In this document: positions 1 through 8,222 of the stretch, piece by piece
How the letters are laid out: every line of letters begins with the position of its first letter
How positions within the stretch are numbered: the first letter of the stretch is position 1
Position numbers and translations under genes: made by a program
Assembly (NCBI GenBank): GCA_031177985.1
Contig: JAPSJW010000001.1
Span: 186,001-250,000, forward strand
Length of the DNA: 64,000 nucleotides
Reading direction: 5' to 3'
Origin: Microbacteriaceae bacterium
GTDB taxonomy: Bacteria; Actinomycetota; Actinomycetes; Actinomycetales; Microbacteriaceae
The notes under the pieces: generated by a model
Told to the model about the DNA's origin: nothing
Database searches by the model: none
Seen by the model: the letters and a program-made list of their open reading frames with translations, nothing else

Positions 1-468
1 CACCTCGCGGGTCGCGACGGGGCGGATGTCGGCGAACGTCGTGTAGAGGAAGTGCGCCTTCGCGAGCTCGTAGGTCTCCCCCGCCGAGGCGAGGTACCGA
101 CGCAGCCGCTTGCCCGCACCCTTCTGCACCGACTCGAAGAGGGCGACGTTCTCCTCCAGATCGGCGGTGATGTCGAGCGGATCCTTCTCGCCCTCGAAGT
201 ACACCCGGTAACCGGGATCGAGGGTTACCAGGTCGAGCTGCTCCTCGGCGCTGGTGCCCAGCAGCCTGAAGAAGTGATCGAACACCTCGGGCATCAGGTA
301 CCAGGAGGGCCCGGTGTCGAAGCGGAAGTCCCCGTGCGACCAGGAGCCGGCACGCCCCCCGACCTCGGTGTTCTGCTCGAGGAGGGTCACGTCGTGACCC
401 TCGCGGGCGAGCAGCGCGGCGGAGGCGAGGCCCGAGATGCCGCCGCCGATGACCGCGACGGTGCTCAT
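1..468 (-). CDS. crtI: Phytoene desaturase (partial, N-terminal 156 codons)
   Basis: This is the N-terminal part of a CrtI-type phytoene desaturase, which converts phytoene to lycopene-type carotenoids using FAD. The gene runs off the left edge of the window, so the C-terminal two thirds are not visible. The first residues carry the dinucleotide-binding motif GGGISGLASA (about residues 8-17), followed by an acidic residue at the end of the second strand and VGGRAGSW, all typical of the family. The ATG at 468 overlaps the crtB stop by 4 nt (ATGA), so the two are translationally coupled in a crtE-crtB-crtI operon. Function rests on family similarity; the product (C40 or C50 route) cannot be told from this fragment. 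Confidence 0.9.
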   Translation of the reverse strand, partial: MSTVAVIGGGISGLASAALLAREGHDVTLLEQNTEVGGRAGSWSHGDFRFDTGPSWYLMPEVFDHFFRLLGTSAEEQLDLVTLDPGYRVYFEGEKDPLDITADLEENVALFESVQKGAGKRLRRYLASAGETYELAKAHFLYTTFADIRPVATREV

Positions 469-1331
469 GCGCGGGGCCTCGCTCCGAGGGCCGCGGCGGA
501 AGCGATGCGCAGCTTCACCGGGTTCGGCACGCGCACCCTGGAGCGCAGCAGGGTCTCCGCCGGCGTCGCCCGCAGGCGGCGCGAGAGCTCCGCGAACAGG
601 CCCTGCGCGAGCGCGACGGCGCGACGACTGCCCGCCGGCAGATCGGGGATGACGGAGGCGGAGACACGCAGGTCGTCGTCGATGTCGTCCAGCACGCGGT
701 GCTTGTCCTCCTCGCTGAACGCGTCCACCCGGATCCCCGGGAAGTAGCTTCGACCGAGCGCCTCGAAGTCCGCTGACAGGTCCCGTAGGAAGTTGACCTT
801 CTGGAACGCGGCGCCCAACCTCCGGGCGCCGCGCTCGAACCGCTGCCGATCGGCGAGGCTCACGTCCTCGTGCTGCAGGAACGCCCGCAGGCACATGAGC
901 CCGACGACCTCCGCGGAGCCGTAGACGTAGCGGTCGAAGCTCTCCTGGTCGTGTTCGGTCTCGCTGAGGTCGGAACGCATGGACTCGAAGAACGGCGCCG
1001 TGTAGTCGCGGCCGAACCCGGTCATCCGTGCCGTGCGGGCGAAGGCGTGCACGACCAGGTTCGCGCTGAAGCCCGACTGCATCGCCGACTCCGTCTCGCG
1101 CTCGAGAGCGTCGAGCGCGGCGGTCGCCGCCTGCAGGTCGAGCCCCGCCTCCTGCGCGGGGCCGTCGACGATCTCGTCCGCCACCCGCACGAGCGCGTAG
1201 ATGTTCTCGACGTGCCGCCGCACCCTCGGCTCGAGCAGCCGCGACGCGAGACCGAAGCTCGTCGAGTACCGGCGGATCACGACGCTCGCCGTCTCCTCCG
1301 CCACCCGGTCGTAGAGCTCGAGCCTCGTCAC
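465..1331 (-). CDS. crtB: Phytoene synthase
   Basis: 288-aa squalene/phytoene synthase family enzyme that condenses two geranylgeranyl diphosphates to phytoene, the first committed carotenoid step. The first aspartate-rich motif DEIVD is at residues 52-56, where the Mg-diphosphate is bound, and the second is in NFLRDLSADFEALGRSYF near residues 180-195. RYSTSF at 21-26 matches the substrate-pocket start of the family. Length is normal. The ATG overlaps the end of crtE by 4 nt and the stop overlaps the crtI start, so expression probably follows from the crtE promoter. Confidence 0.93.
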   Translation of the reverse strand: MTRLELYDRVAEETASVVIRRYSTSFGLASRLLEPRVRRHVENIYALVRVADEIVDGPAQEAGLDLQAATAALDALERETESAMQSGFSANLVVHAFARTARMTGFGRDYTAPFFESMRSDLSETEHDQESFDRYVYGSAEVVGLMCLRAFLQHEDVSLADRQRFERGARRLGAAFQKVNFLRDLSADFEALGRSYFPGIRVDAFSEEDKHRVLDDIDDDLRVSASVIPDLPAGSRRAVALAQGLFAELSRRLRATPAETLLRSRVRVPNPVKLRIASAAALGARPRA

Positions 1332-2395
1332 TTGGCCCGTCCGAGCACGGCGTCTGCCACCGGATGCAGCTCGGCGCGCAGCGCAGGGGGGATGTGCGGC
1401 TCGGCCAGGCGGGCGAGCGCCCGGTTGCCGTAGTAACGGGCGAGCCCGTCGGCGAACGACCGGGCACCGGATGCGGTGAGCAGCTCGCGCACCCGTCCCG
1501 CCTCCTCCTCGGTGAGGTCGGCCTTGCCGACGAGCCCCTCGACGTCAGGCCAGCCGGGAGCCGTCGTCGCGTAGGAGATGAGCACGGTGCGCTTGCCCTC
1601 GCGCAGGTCGCCGATCGTCGTCTTGCCGGTCTCCGTCTCGACGCCGAAGACCCCCAGCACGTCGTCGACGATCTGGTACGCGATGCCGATGTCGCGACCG
1701 AAGTCGGCGAGGGTCTGCACGACCTCGTCCGAAGCGCCCGCGAGGATCGCGCCGGCCTGCAGCGGGCACTCGAACGAGTACACCGCGGTCTTCAGCCGCT
1801 CCATCGTGAGGATGTCGTCCACCCGCGGAACTTCCTGCGTGGACGAGTAGTCCACGTCGATCAGCTCGCCCGCCGCGGAGGCGAAGATCGCCTCGTCCAT
1901 GACCTCGAGCAGCCGCGCCCGCACCACGTCCTCGACCCCGCTGCGGTCGATGAGCCGCGAGGCGTTCACTAGGGCGAGATCTCCCGCGAGGATCGCCGCG
2001 GTCAGCCCCCGATGCTCGGCCACCGCATCCGTCGACCCCTCGGCGCTCGCGCGATCGCGGTAGGCGCCCGAGATGTTGGGGGCGCCCCGCCGGACGAAGT
2101 CGCGGTCGATCACGTCGTCGTGCACGATGAGCGCGGTGTGCAGCAGCTCGAAGGCCGCGCCGACGTACGCCGCCGCCTCGAGATCGGTGCCGCCGAGCGC
2201 CTGATAGGCGCCCATCACCATGCGCGGTCGGAACCGTTTGCCGCCGCGCGTGTTCAGCTCGAGCTCGCGCCAGAGACGCTCGTACTCGGGGCCTAGAGCG
2301 GCCGCGCGGGTGGTCGCGAGGGTGAAGAAACGGTCGAGCACCGCGTCGACGTGCGCCTGCCGGCTGGCAGCCGCGGCCAGGCCGGTCGTCTCCAC
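1328..2395 (-). CDS. crtE: Polyprenyl (geranylgeranyl) diphosphate synthase
   Basis: About 355-aa trans-isoprenyl diphosphate synthase supplying geranylgeranyl diphosphate to CrtB. It shows GGKRFRPRM (isopentenyl diphosphate binding), the first aspartate-rich motif HDDVIDRD, and the second one YQIVDDVLGVFG. I chose the GTG at 2395 rather than the longer open frame reaching 2674, because the extension runs antisense through idi, while a TAGTCT -10-like element ends 7 nt before this GTG and would give a leaderless mRNA. The gene heads the crtE-crtB-crtI operon and is divergent from idi with only 18 nt between the two start codons. The exact chain length of the product is inferred from context. 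Confidence 0.9.
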   Translation of the reverse strand: METTGLAAAASRQAHVDAVLDRFFTLATTRAAALGPEYERLWRELELNTRGGKRFRPRMVMGAYQALGGTDLEAAAYVGAAFELLHTALIVHDDVIDRDFVRRGAPNISGAYRDRASAEGSTDAVAEHRGLTAAILAGDLALVNASRLIDRSGVEDVVRARLLEVMDEAIFASAAGELIDVDYSSTQEVPRVDDILTMERLKTAVYSFECPLQAGAILAGASDEVVQTLADFGRDIGIAYQIVDDVLGVFGVETETGKTTIGDLREGKRTVLISYATTAPGWPDVEGLVGKADLTEEEAGRVRELLTASGARSFADGLARYYGNRALARLAEPHIPPALRAELHPVADAVLGRAK

Positions 2396-2402
2396 ATGAG
2401 GC

Positions 2403-2431
2403 AGACTACCCTCATGCCCTCGGAGCCTGAA
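2403..2431 (-). promoter_or_regulatory. Candidate leaderless promoter of crtE
   Basis: On the minus strand TTCAGG (2431-2426), a 17-nt spacer and TAGTCT (2408-2403) form a sigma-70-like promoter. The -10 box ends 7 nt before the GTG at 2395, so transcription would start at or next to the start codon. The promoter lies inside the 5' end of the divergent idi gene. Confidence 0.5.
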
Positions 2432-2932
2432 CAGGTCGTTCTGCTGGCCGATGACGGCACTCCGACGGGGGTCGCGGACAAGCTCTCGGTGCACTCCTCG
2501 GACACTCCCCTGCACCTCGCATTCTCCTGTCACGTCTACGACACCGCGGGTCGTGTGCTGGTCACGAGGCGCGCGCTCGGCAAGCTCACCTGGCCCGGCG
2601 TCTGGACCAATTCGTTCTGCGGACACCCGTCGCCCGACGAGGACCTGCCCACCGCGATCGCGCGGCGGGCGCACACCGAGCTCGGCATCACGGTGACCGA
2701 CCTCGAGCTCGTGCTGCCGGACTTCCGGTACCGCGCGGTCGACGCCTCGGGCATCGTCGAGAACGAGATCTGCCCCGTCTACCGCGCGGTCACAGCGGAT
2801 GCGGTGGACGGCAACCCCGACGAGGTCGCCGAGTGGCGCTGGGTGTCACCGGACTCGTTGCGGTCGGCCGTCGAGGCGACGCCGTTCGCGTTCAGCCCGT
2901 GGCTGGGGTGGCAGCTGCAGCAGCTGCCGTGA
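2414..2932 (+). CDS. idi: Isopentenyl-diphosphate delta-isomerase, type 1
   Basis: 172-aa Nudix-fold isomerase interconverting isopentenyl and dimethylallyl diphosphate. It contains the active-site cysteine context TNSFCGHP and a Nudix-like helix segment RRAHTELGI, with WRWV and WLGWQL-type sequences near the C-terminus as in bacterial Idi. The start is the ATG at 2414; GAGG about 12 nt upstream is a weak ribosome site. An in-frame ATG at 2396 is possible but would extend into the crtE start. It stands head to head with the carotenoid operon and supplies the allylic primer used by CrtE. Confidence 0.9.
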   Translation: MPSEPEQVVLLADDGTPTGVADKLSVHSSDTPLHLAFSCHVYDTAGRVLVTRRALGKLTWPGVWTNSFCGHPSPDEDLPTAIARRAHTELGITVTDLELVLPDFRYRAVDASGIVENEICPVYRAVTADAVDGNPDEVAEWRWVSPDSLRSAVEATPFAFSPWLGWQLQQLP

Positions 2933-2965
2933 GCCCGCTGGTGTGGCGGCTCCCGTGGGTCGAGT

Positions 2966-2990
2966 AGCGCCCGCTCAGGAGCCGGGCGCT
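2966..2990. terminator. Inverted repeat between convergent idi and dcd
   Basis: AGCGCCCG and CGGGCGCT form an 8-bp perfect stem around a short loop, between two convergent genes and overlapping the dcd stop codon. It lacks a T-tract, so a bidirectional terminator role is an inference. The sequence just before it, GGTCGAGTAGCGCC (2958-2971), matches the left arm of the palindromic repeat at 62704-62746. Confidence 0.4.
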
Positions 2991-3580
2991 CCCGCATCCG
3001 TGTCGGTGACATCCGTGCGGTGGAAGTTGAGGAACGACCGCGAGGCGGTCGGCCCACGCTGCCCCTGGTACCGCGACGAGTACTCGCTCGAGCCGTAGGG
3101 GCGCTCGGCCGGCGAAGTGAGCCGGAAGAAGCACAGCTGCCCGATCTTCATGCCCGGCCAGAGCTTGATCGGCAGGGTCGCGACGTTGCTGAGCTCGAGC
3201 GTCACGTGACCGGAGAATCCTGGGTCGATGAACCCCGCCGTCGAGTGGGTCAGCAGCCCGAGGCGGCCGAGGCTCGACTTGCCCTCGAGTCGCGCCGCGA
3301 CGTCGTCGGGCAGCGTCACGAGCTCGAAGGTCGACCCGAGCACGAACTCGCCTGGATGCAGGATGAACGGCTCGTCGGGCTTCGCCTCGACCATGCGGGT
3401 GAGCTCCGGCTGGTCCTCGGCGGGATCGATGAACGGGTACTTGTGGTTGTCGAACAGCCGGAAGTACCGGTCGAGCCGCACGTCGATGCTCGACGGCTGC
3501 ACCATCCCGAGTTCGAGGGGCTCGAGCCCGATGCGTCCCTCGTGCAGTTGCGCCTTGATGTCCCTGTCCGAGAGCAGCAT
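2975..3580 (-). CDS. dcd: dCTP deaminase
   Basis: 201-aa trimeric dCTP deaminase of the dUTPase superfamily, producing dUTP (or dUMP in bifunctional actinobacterial forms) for thymidylate synthesis. The start [12 protein letters not shown], the middle segment [16 protein letters not shown] and [18 protein letters not shown] are diagnostic, with the deaminase glutamate in the last segment. Actinobacterial homologues often combine deaminase and dUTPase activity; that is known for relatives, not shown here. A TAGACT element ends 7 nt before the ATG, so the gene is probably leaderless. Confidence 0.93.
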   Translation of the reverse strand: MLLSDRDIKAQLHEGRIGLEPLELGMVQPSSIDVRLDRYFRLFDNHKYPFIDPAEDQPELTRMVEAKPDEPFILHPGEFVLGSTFELVTLPDDVAARLEGKSSLGRLGLLTHSTAGFIDPGFSGHVTLELSNVATLPIKLWPGMKIGQLCFFRLTSPAERPYGSSEYSSRYQGQRGPTASRSFLNFHRTDVTDTDAGAPGS

Positions 3581-3587
3581 GCGCGAC

Positions 3588-3593
3588 AGTCTA
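3588..3593 (-). promoter_or_regulatory. Leaderless -10 element of dcd
   Basis: TAGACT on the minus strand followed by 7 nt and the ATG at 3580. No convincing -35 and no Shine-Dalgarno sequence are visible. Confidence 0.5.
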
Positions 3594-3784
3594 CGGATGC
3601 GGGGGGCCTGGTCGGGCGCGGTGCGACTTCAAGAGGATGTCCGAAGGACGAGTCCTGCGGCGGTGAATGACTGCCGCGGCGGTGTCCGTTGTCCGCGAGG
3701 CTCCACCTTCGTCCCCTCAACAGGGCTGGACTTTCCCCAGGTGGTCCCCGCGCGGTTGAGAACCCGGACAGATCGGGCAACGTC

Positions 3785-4708
3785 GTGCGCGTGCTCGACG
3801 AGGTGATCTTCTCCGACCGGGATTCGCGTGGGCTTCGGCGCGCGGCCGAGCGCGGGGAGCTCCGCCGCATCGGCAGAGGCTCCTACGTCGAGGAGAGCGA
3901 GTGGGAAGCCGCGCCACTGGAGCGGCGCCATCTGCTGAAAGCCCAAGCGCTCGAGCGCGTGCGGCCGCACGCCGTGTTCTCGCACGAGACCGCTGCGGTG
4001 CTCCTGGGGCTACCCGTGTTGGGGCTGCGGCTGGCATCTGTGCACGTGACGAGCCCCTCCGGACGCAGCTCGGGGGACGTGATCGTTCATCGCCGACCTC
4101 TCGCCGACGAGGAGGTCGTCACCGTCGGCGGCCTTGCAGTCACGCACCCCCTTCGCACCGTGACCGACATCGCGCTACTGCGCCCGCTGCGTACATCGTT
4201 GATCCCCCTGGACCATGCGCTCCGAAGCGGAGCCCTCACCACCGCAGCGCTGCAGGAAACAGCAGCGCTGCTTCGCCACACGCGGGGCGGGCTGCGACTC
4301 GACATGGCCTTCGGATCCGCTGACGCTCGCTCGGAGTCTCCGGGGGAGTCCTTGAGCCGCGGCGTCATCATCGAGCTCGGTTTCCCGTTGCCTGAGCTGC
4401 AGGTCACCTTCGGGCGCGACCGGGTCGACTTCGACTGGCCGGAATACGAGTTGTGTGGGGAGTTCGACGGCCAGCAGAAGTACAGCCGGTCCCAGTACAC
4501 CCGTGGTCGCTCTCCGGAACAGATCGTCATCAGCGAGAAGCAACGCGAGGACGGCATCCGTCTTCGCGTCGGGCGACGTTTCGCGAGATGGGACTGGAGC
4601 GACGCGCATGGGGTGGTGGGCCTGCGAGACATCCTGCTGCTCGCCGGTCTCCCTCGGGCAAGAAAGAGTGTTGCGGACATCTGGCACCGCCGCGGCGCTC
4701 ACCCATAG
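3785..4708 (+). CDS. AbiEi-type antitoxin-like protein with DUF559-like nuclease region
   Basis: About 307-aa protein. The N-terminal third (VLDEVIFSDRDSRGLRRA onward, then RIGRGSYV and FSHETAAVLLGLP) resembles the winged-helix module of type IV AbiEi antitoxin-like proteins. The C-terminal part has a PD-(D/E)XK-like arrangement: RVDFDWPEYELCGEFDGQ, then EKQREDGIRLRVGRRF and ARWDW, like DUF559/Vsr-like domains. No AbiEii-type nucleotidyltransferase toxin gene is adjacent, so a complete toxin-antitoxin pair is not supported. GTG at 3785 (or 3791) is the likeliest start because the longer open frame from 3689 runs through non-conserved sequence; there is no clear ribosome site. Function unknown; DNA binding with possible nuclease activity is inferred. 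Confidence 0.65.
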   Translation: MRVLDEVIFSDRDSRGLRRAAERGELRRIGRGSYVEESEWEAAPLERRHLLKAQALERVRPHAVFSHETAAVLLGLPVLGLRLASVHVTSPSGRSSGDVIVHRRPLADEEVVTVGGLAVTHPLRTVTDIALLRPLRTSLIPLDHALRSGALTTAALQETAALLRHTRGGLRLDMAFGSADARSESPGESLSRGVIIELGFPLPELQVTFGRDRVDFDWPEYELCGEFDGQQKYSRSQYTRGRSPEQIVISEKQREDGIRLRVGRRFARWDWSDAHGVVGLRDILLLAGLPRARKSVADIWHRRGAHP

Positions 4709-4802
4709 CCGCATGGCTTACGCGACGCGACGGGAGGTGGGCGACCGGGACGGCGAACCACGCGCGACGCACCCCGCGCTCCCCCACCCGCGGAACCGCC
4801 GC

Positions 4803-4808
4803 TAGACT
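4803..4808 (+). promoter_or_regulatory. -10 element for tRNA-Gly
   Basis: TAGACT lies 26 nt before the mature tRNA 5' end and suits initiation near 4815, leaving a short 5' leader for RNase P. A -35 box is not recognisable. Confidence 0.4.
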
Positions 4809-4833
4809 GTTGCGCACCGCCGCAGGGCGGCAC

Positions 4834-4907
4834 GCGAGTGTAGTTCAATGGCAGAACTTCAGCTTCCCAAGCTGATAGCGCGGGTTCGATTCCCGTCACT
4901 CGCTCCA
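4834..4907 (+). tRNA. tRNA-Gly (anticodon CCC)
   Basis: The acceptor stem GCGAGTG pairs with CACTCGC (4898-4903 and neighbours), the D-arm is GTTC/GAAC, the anticodon loop is TTCCCAA with anticodon CCC, and the T-arm holds the TTCGATT loop. The CCA end is encoded (4905-4907). It reads GGG glycine codons. It is flanked by ordinary genes and I see no attachment-site duplication or integrase nearby. Confidence 0.95.
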
Positions 4908-4965
4908 AGAGAGCCGTAGCGCTGTTTCACGGGCCGGCCGGGTTACGCTCCCGTCAGGAGGCCCC

Positions 4966-5613
4966 GTGACCGAGCTCGTGCCGATCCCCGATCCGGGGGT
5001 CCCGCTCTGGTTCGGCGAGGCGGGAAGACCCCTCGTCGTCGTGCTGCACGACGCCTACGGACGGCTGCCCGCCATCCACCCCTTCGCCGAGGCCCTTGCC
5101 CGGCAGGGGTTCCGGGTGGTCGTGCCCGACCTCTACGACGGGTTCTGCACGATCGACGACGTGACGGCGGCATCCCTCGCCGGCGACCTCGACATCCGTT
5201 TCGTCGCCGACACGATCGACGCCCTCATCGAGGACGCCCGCAACGACGGCACGCTGCGGGTCGGCGTCGTGGGGTTCGCGACGGGTGGCAGGCTCGCGCT
5301 GCTGCACGCGCAGGGCGGGGCGACGGATGCGGTGGTCGCCTACTACGCGACCCTGCGTCCCGAGGAGCACGGCGTCATCCCCGAGCCCGTGCTGCTGCAC
5401 TTCGCGGAGGCGGACTCGTGGGAAGAGGGAGCCGATCCCGAGGAGTTCGTGACCCGACTGAAGGATCACGGCACCCCGGTGGTCGAGCACGAGTACCTCG
5501 GCACCCGGCGCTCGTTCGCCAACGCGAGCATCCCGGATCGTGTCGATACCCGTGCTGCGGCGCTGGCATTCGCCCGCACGGCGACCTTCCTGCAGCGCGA
5601 ACTCGACGGCTGA
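4966..5613 (+). CDS. Dienelactone hydrolase family protein lacking the catalytic nucleophile and histidine
   Basis: 215-aa alpha/beta-hydrolase resembling the dienelactone hydrolase family in length and pattern. The family nucleophile elbow G-x-C-x-G-G is here GFATGG (residues 103-108), so the cysteine is replaced by Ala105. The family histidine motif (Y-P-G-A-x-H-x-F) reads YLGTRRSF, with arginine at the histidine place; Asp150 (HFAEAD) remains. The protein is therefore unlikely to hydrolyse esters by the normal mechanism and may bind a ligand or be a scaffold. GTG at 4966 has an excellent ribosome site AGGAGG a few nt upstream. It follows tRNA-Gly and stands alone. Confidence 0.8.
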   Translation: MTELVPIPDPGVPLWFGEAGRPLVVVLHDAYGRLPAIHPFAEALARQGFRVVVPDLYDGFCTIDDVTAASLAGDLDIRFVADTIDALIEDARNDGTLRVGVVGFATGGRLALLHAQGGATDAVVAYYATLRPEEHGVIPEPVLLHFAEADSWEEGADPEEFVTRLKDHGTPVVEHEYLGTRRSFANASIPDRVDTRAAALAFARTATFLQRELDG

Positions 5614-5768
5614 ATCGGCCCCCCGCACGAGAATCTGCGGAATATACCCTGTTCTCGGCCCATCCTCAGCAATTTCGCAAGCCCTACCAATCCGATGCCG
5701 AGCGGGACTACGAATGGGTTACATGACGGGCGGGCACCGTGTCCGCCGTCCCTGTAGGAGGCATCATC

Positions 5769-6176
5769 ATGACCAAGTCCCCGAACAGGCTGCTGGGAGT
5801 TATCTTCGGAGCGGTCTACATTCTCGTCGGCATCCTCGGTTTCACCGTCACCGGTGGCGTCGGATTCGCTGACCAGGAGGGTGGCCTTCTCCTCGGCATC
5901 TTCGAGGTGAACCCCTTCCACAACATCGCCCACCTCCTCATCGGCGCGGCGCTGCTCATCGGCGGCCTGTCCAGCGTCCGTGCGGCGAAGGGCATCAACA
6001 CGGTCGTCGGCGCGGCGTACCTGCTCCTCGGCATCCTCGGTCTCTTCATCACCGACTCGCCGGCGAACATCCTCGCGCTGAACGGCGCGGACAACGTGCT
6101 GCACCTCGGCAGCGCGCTGATCCTCCTCGGTGTCGGGCTCGGTGCTGAGCGCGGCGTCCGTACGTCGACCGTCTGA
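5769..6176 (+). CDS. DUF4383 family membrane protein
   Basis: 135-aa protein with four predicted membrane segments (LLGVIFGAVYILVGILGF, ILALNGADN flanking helices and others) and the conserved NPFHNIAHLLIGAALL block typical of DUF4383. Histidines in FHNIAHL lie in the second helix. The molecular role is unknown. ATG at 5769 is chosen for the ribosome site GTAGGAGG 6-7 nt before it, over the upstream GTG at 5739. The next membrane-protein gene starts 38 nt downstream, suggesting a two-gene operon. Confidence 0.8.
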   Translation: MTKSPNRLLGVIFGAVYILVGILGFTVTGGVGFADQEGGLLLGIFEVNPFHNIAHLLIGAALLIGGLSSVRAAKGINTVVGAAYLLLGILGLFITDSPANILALNGADNVLHLGSALILLGVGLGAERGVRTSTV

Positions 6177-6214
6177 TCCAGCAGTAACCAGCAGCAGTAG
6201 GGAGAGGGGACGCA

Positions 6215-6745
6215 ATGTCGACGATCACCAGGATGTGGCTGGCCTTTGCCGCACTCGGCACCGGCCTCGTCCACCTGGGACTCGTCGTCGGCTCCCCTCT
6301 CCCGCTCGCTGCGCTCTTCGCAGTACTCGGCACGGTCGAGCTCGTCTGGGCCCTGCTGACCTTCTCCCGCGACAGGCTCGTCGCCCCCCGCTGGGTGATC
6401 GGCTTCGCCCTCGGCCCCGTGGTCGCCTGGGCCCTCGCCATGATGCTGTCCGCGGTCGTCGACCTCGGACTGCTGACGGATGCGTTGCCGCCCCTTCCGC
6501 TGGCGGTCGCCTCCCTGCTCGAGCTCTTCGCCGCCGTGACGGTCGCCCTGGCCGTGCGCCGGGGCCGTGACCTCCGCGCGAAGGGCGAGACTCCGCCCGC
6601 CGGGCGCTACCTGCTCGGACTCTTCGCCGGAGCCATCGTGGTCGCCGGCCTCGTGACACCAGCGCTCTCCGCTACGACGGCGGGCCAGTTCGCCCAGCCG
6701 CACGGGGAGCACAGCTACGACCTCCCCAGCCACGGCGAGCACTGA
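6215..6745 (+). CDS. Small integral membrane protein with histidine-rich C-terminus
   Basis: 176-aa protein with about four to five hydrophobic helices (residues 5-27, 30-48, 58-80, 87-107, 128-150) and a hydrophilic tail with the pattern HGEHSYDLPSHGEH at the very end. The start ATG has a purine-rich ribosome site (GGGAGAGGGG). No family assignment is certain. The two HGEH repeats could bind a metal ion such as copper or zinc; this is inference. It is likely co-transcribed with the DUF4383 gene. Confidence 0.7.
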   Translation: MSTITRMWLAFAALGTGLVHLGLVVGSPLPLAALFAVLGTVELVWALLTFSRDRLVAPRWVIGFALGPVVAWALAMMLSAVVDLGLLTDALPPLPLAVASLLELFAAVTVALAVRRGRDLRAKGETPPAGRYLLGLFAGAIVVAGLVTPALSATTAGQFAQPHGEHSYDLPSHGEH

Positions 6746-6831
6746 CCGCCGTCTCGTCGTGCCGGTCGCGGCCCTCCCAGCGGGGCGCGGCCGGCACTCG
6801 CGCGTGAGCCCGCGACGAGCGCCCGAAGCGC

Positions 6832-8115
6832 TCAGGCCTGGATCGCCGGCACCGCCGCCACCCGGGACATGAACCGCCGCACGTCCTCGTCGACGATGAT
6901 GTCGCTCGGCCGCAGCGGCCGGGTCAGGTACAGCCCCTCGAGGGCTGTGATGCGGCTGAGCGCGACGTAGGTCTGGCCCGGCGCGAAGGTGCGCGGGCCG
7001 AGGTCGACGATCGCCCGGTCGTATGTCTTGCCCTGCGACTTGTGGATGGTGACCGCCCACGCCAGCCGCAGGGGGAACTGGGTGAACTCGGCGACGATGT
7101 CCTTGCGCAGCTGCTGGGTCGCGGGCGACCAGGTGTAGCGGTACTTCTCCCACACGGAGGGGAACACCTCGACCCGCTCCCCGTCGATCTCGACCCAGAC
7201 CGTCGTGTCGATCTTCGCGACGGTGCCGATCGTGCCGTTCACCCAGCGCTGGTCGGGGTCGTTGCGCAGGAACATCACCTGGGCGCCCACCTTGAGCTCG
7301 AGCTTCTCGTCGGCGGGGAACGCGCGTCCGCCGAAGTCGCCGCTGACCTCCGCCTTCGCGGTCAGCGCCCTGCCCGGGAGGCGAGCGAGCCGCTGGGCGT
7401 TGATGCGGTTGACCGTGCCGTTGGTCGTCGCGAGGGTGATCGCGCCGTCCTCCGGCGCCGGTCGGGCTCCGGTCTCGTTCAGGCGCTCCGCGATCTCCGC
7501 GGTGACCTGGCCGTGGCGCACGGCGTTGAGCATGAACTTGAACTCGCCCTCGTGCTGGCGGTGGATCGTCGCGAGTTCGACGATGCGCAGGTCGGCCTCC
7601 TCCCACACCTTCGCGTCGAAGAACCACATCGAGCGATACCGGTCGCGGAAGTACGCGCGCTCGTCGCCGTCGCCCGGCACGGGTGCCAGCTGCCACGGGT
7701 CGCCGAAGAGCACGACCTGCACTCCCCCGAACGGCTCGTCCTTGCGCTGGCGAGCCTGTCGCAGGCTGCGGTCGATCGCGTCGACGAGGTCGGCGTTGAC
7801 CATCGACACCTCATCGATCACGAGGGTGTCGATCGTGTTGAGCAGCTTCTTGAGCTCGGGCGGCTGGTCGAGGGAGCTGTCGGCGATCACGCCGATCGGC
7901 AGCCGGAAGAGGGAGTGGATGGTCTGCCCGCCGACGTTGAGCGCCGCCACCCCGGTGGGTGCGCAGACCACCAGCTGCTTGGAGGTGTGCCACGCGAGAT
8001 GGTTGAGCAGCGTCGACTTGCCGGTGCCGGCGCGACCGGTGACGAACACGTGGTCGCGGGTGGTCTCGATGGCGGCGAACACCGCCTGCTGTTCGGGAGA
8101 GAGCTCGGGACCCAC
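6832..8115 (-). CDS. Pif1/RecD-like superfamily 1 DNA helicase
   Basis: About 427-aa SF1B helicase. Walker A GRAGTGKST (residues 27-35), Walker B VIDEVSM, motif III GDPWQLAPV, and the C-terminal motifs AWAVTIHKSQGKTYD and YVALSR are all present, so ATP-driven 5'-3' unwinding is expected. I place the start at the GTG at 8115, which has GGAGGAGG just upstream, not at the TTG at 8154. The protein is compact and lacks an accessory nuclease domain. It is divergent from the unknown membrane protein at 8223. The cellular pathway (replication stress, G4 resolution or repair) cannot be told from context. Confidence 0.85.
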   Translation of the reverse strand: MGPELSPEQQAVFAAIETTRDHVFVTGRAGTGKSTLLNHLAWHTSKQLVVCAPTGVAALNVGGQTIHSLFRLPIGVIADSSLDQPPELKKLLNTIDTLVIDEVSMVNADLVDAIDRSLRQARQRKDEPFGGVQVVLFGDPWQLAPVPGDGDERAYFRDRYRSMWFFDAKVWEEADLRIVELATIHRQHEGEFKFMLNAVRHGQVTAEIAERLNETGARPAPEDGAITLATTNGTVNRINAQRLARLPGRALTAKAEVSGDFGGRAFPADEKLELKVGAQVMFLRNDPDQRWVNGTIGTVAKIDTTVWVEIDGERVEVFPSVWEKYRYTWSPATQQLRKDIVAEFTQFPLRLAWAVTIHKSQGKTYDRAIVDLGPRTFAPGQTYVALSRITALEGLYLTRPLRPSDIIVDEDVRRFMSRVAAVPAIQA

Positions 8116-8210
8116 GGCGCCCTCCTCCCGATGCGAGCCGATCGTCGCCGACAACTGTACCCGCGCATCCGTCTGTGGAGAGCCTTCTGCACAGGTTCGC
8201 GAGGCCTGCT

Positions 8211-8216
8211 TAGGAT
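8211..8216 (+). promoter_or_regulatory. Leaderless -10 element (TAGGAT)
   Basis: TAGGAT ends 6 nt before the ATG at 8223. TGCACA (8188-8193) with a 17-nt spacer matches four of six -35 positions. Confidence 0.5.
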
Positions 8217-8222
8217 GTGGAA

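Noticed and set aside
4834-4907. tRNA-Gly as an integration site of a mobile element
   Set aside because: No integrase, no duplicated tRNA 3' end and no change of gene content nearby.
4924-4932. parS-like half site TTTCACG near tRNA-Gly
   Set aside because: Only one half of the palindrome is present.
5816-7696. 626-codon minus frame over small membrane proteins and helicase
   Set aside because: Arg-rich shadow of the helicase in another frame and antisense to genes with good RBS.
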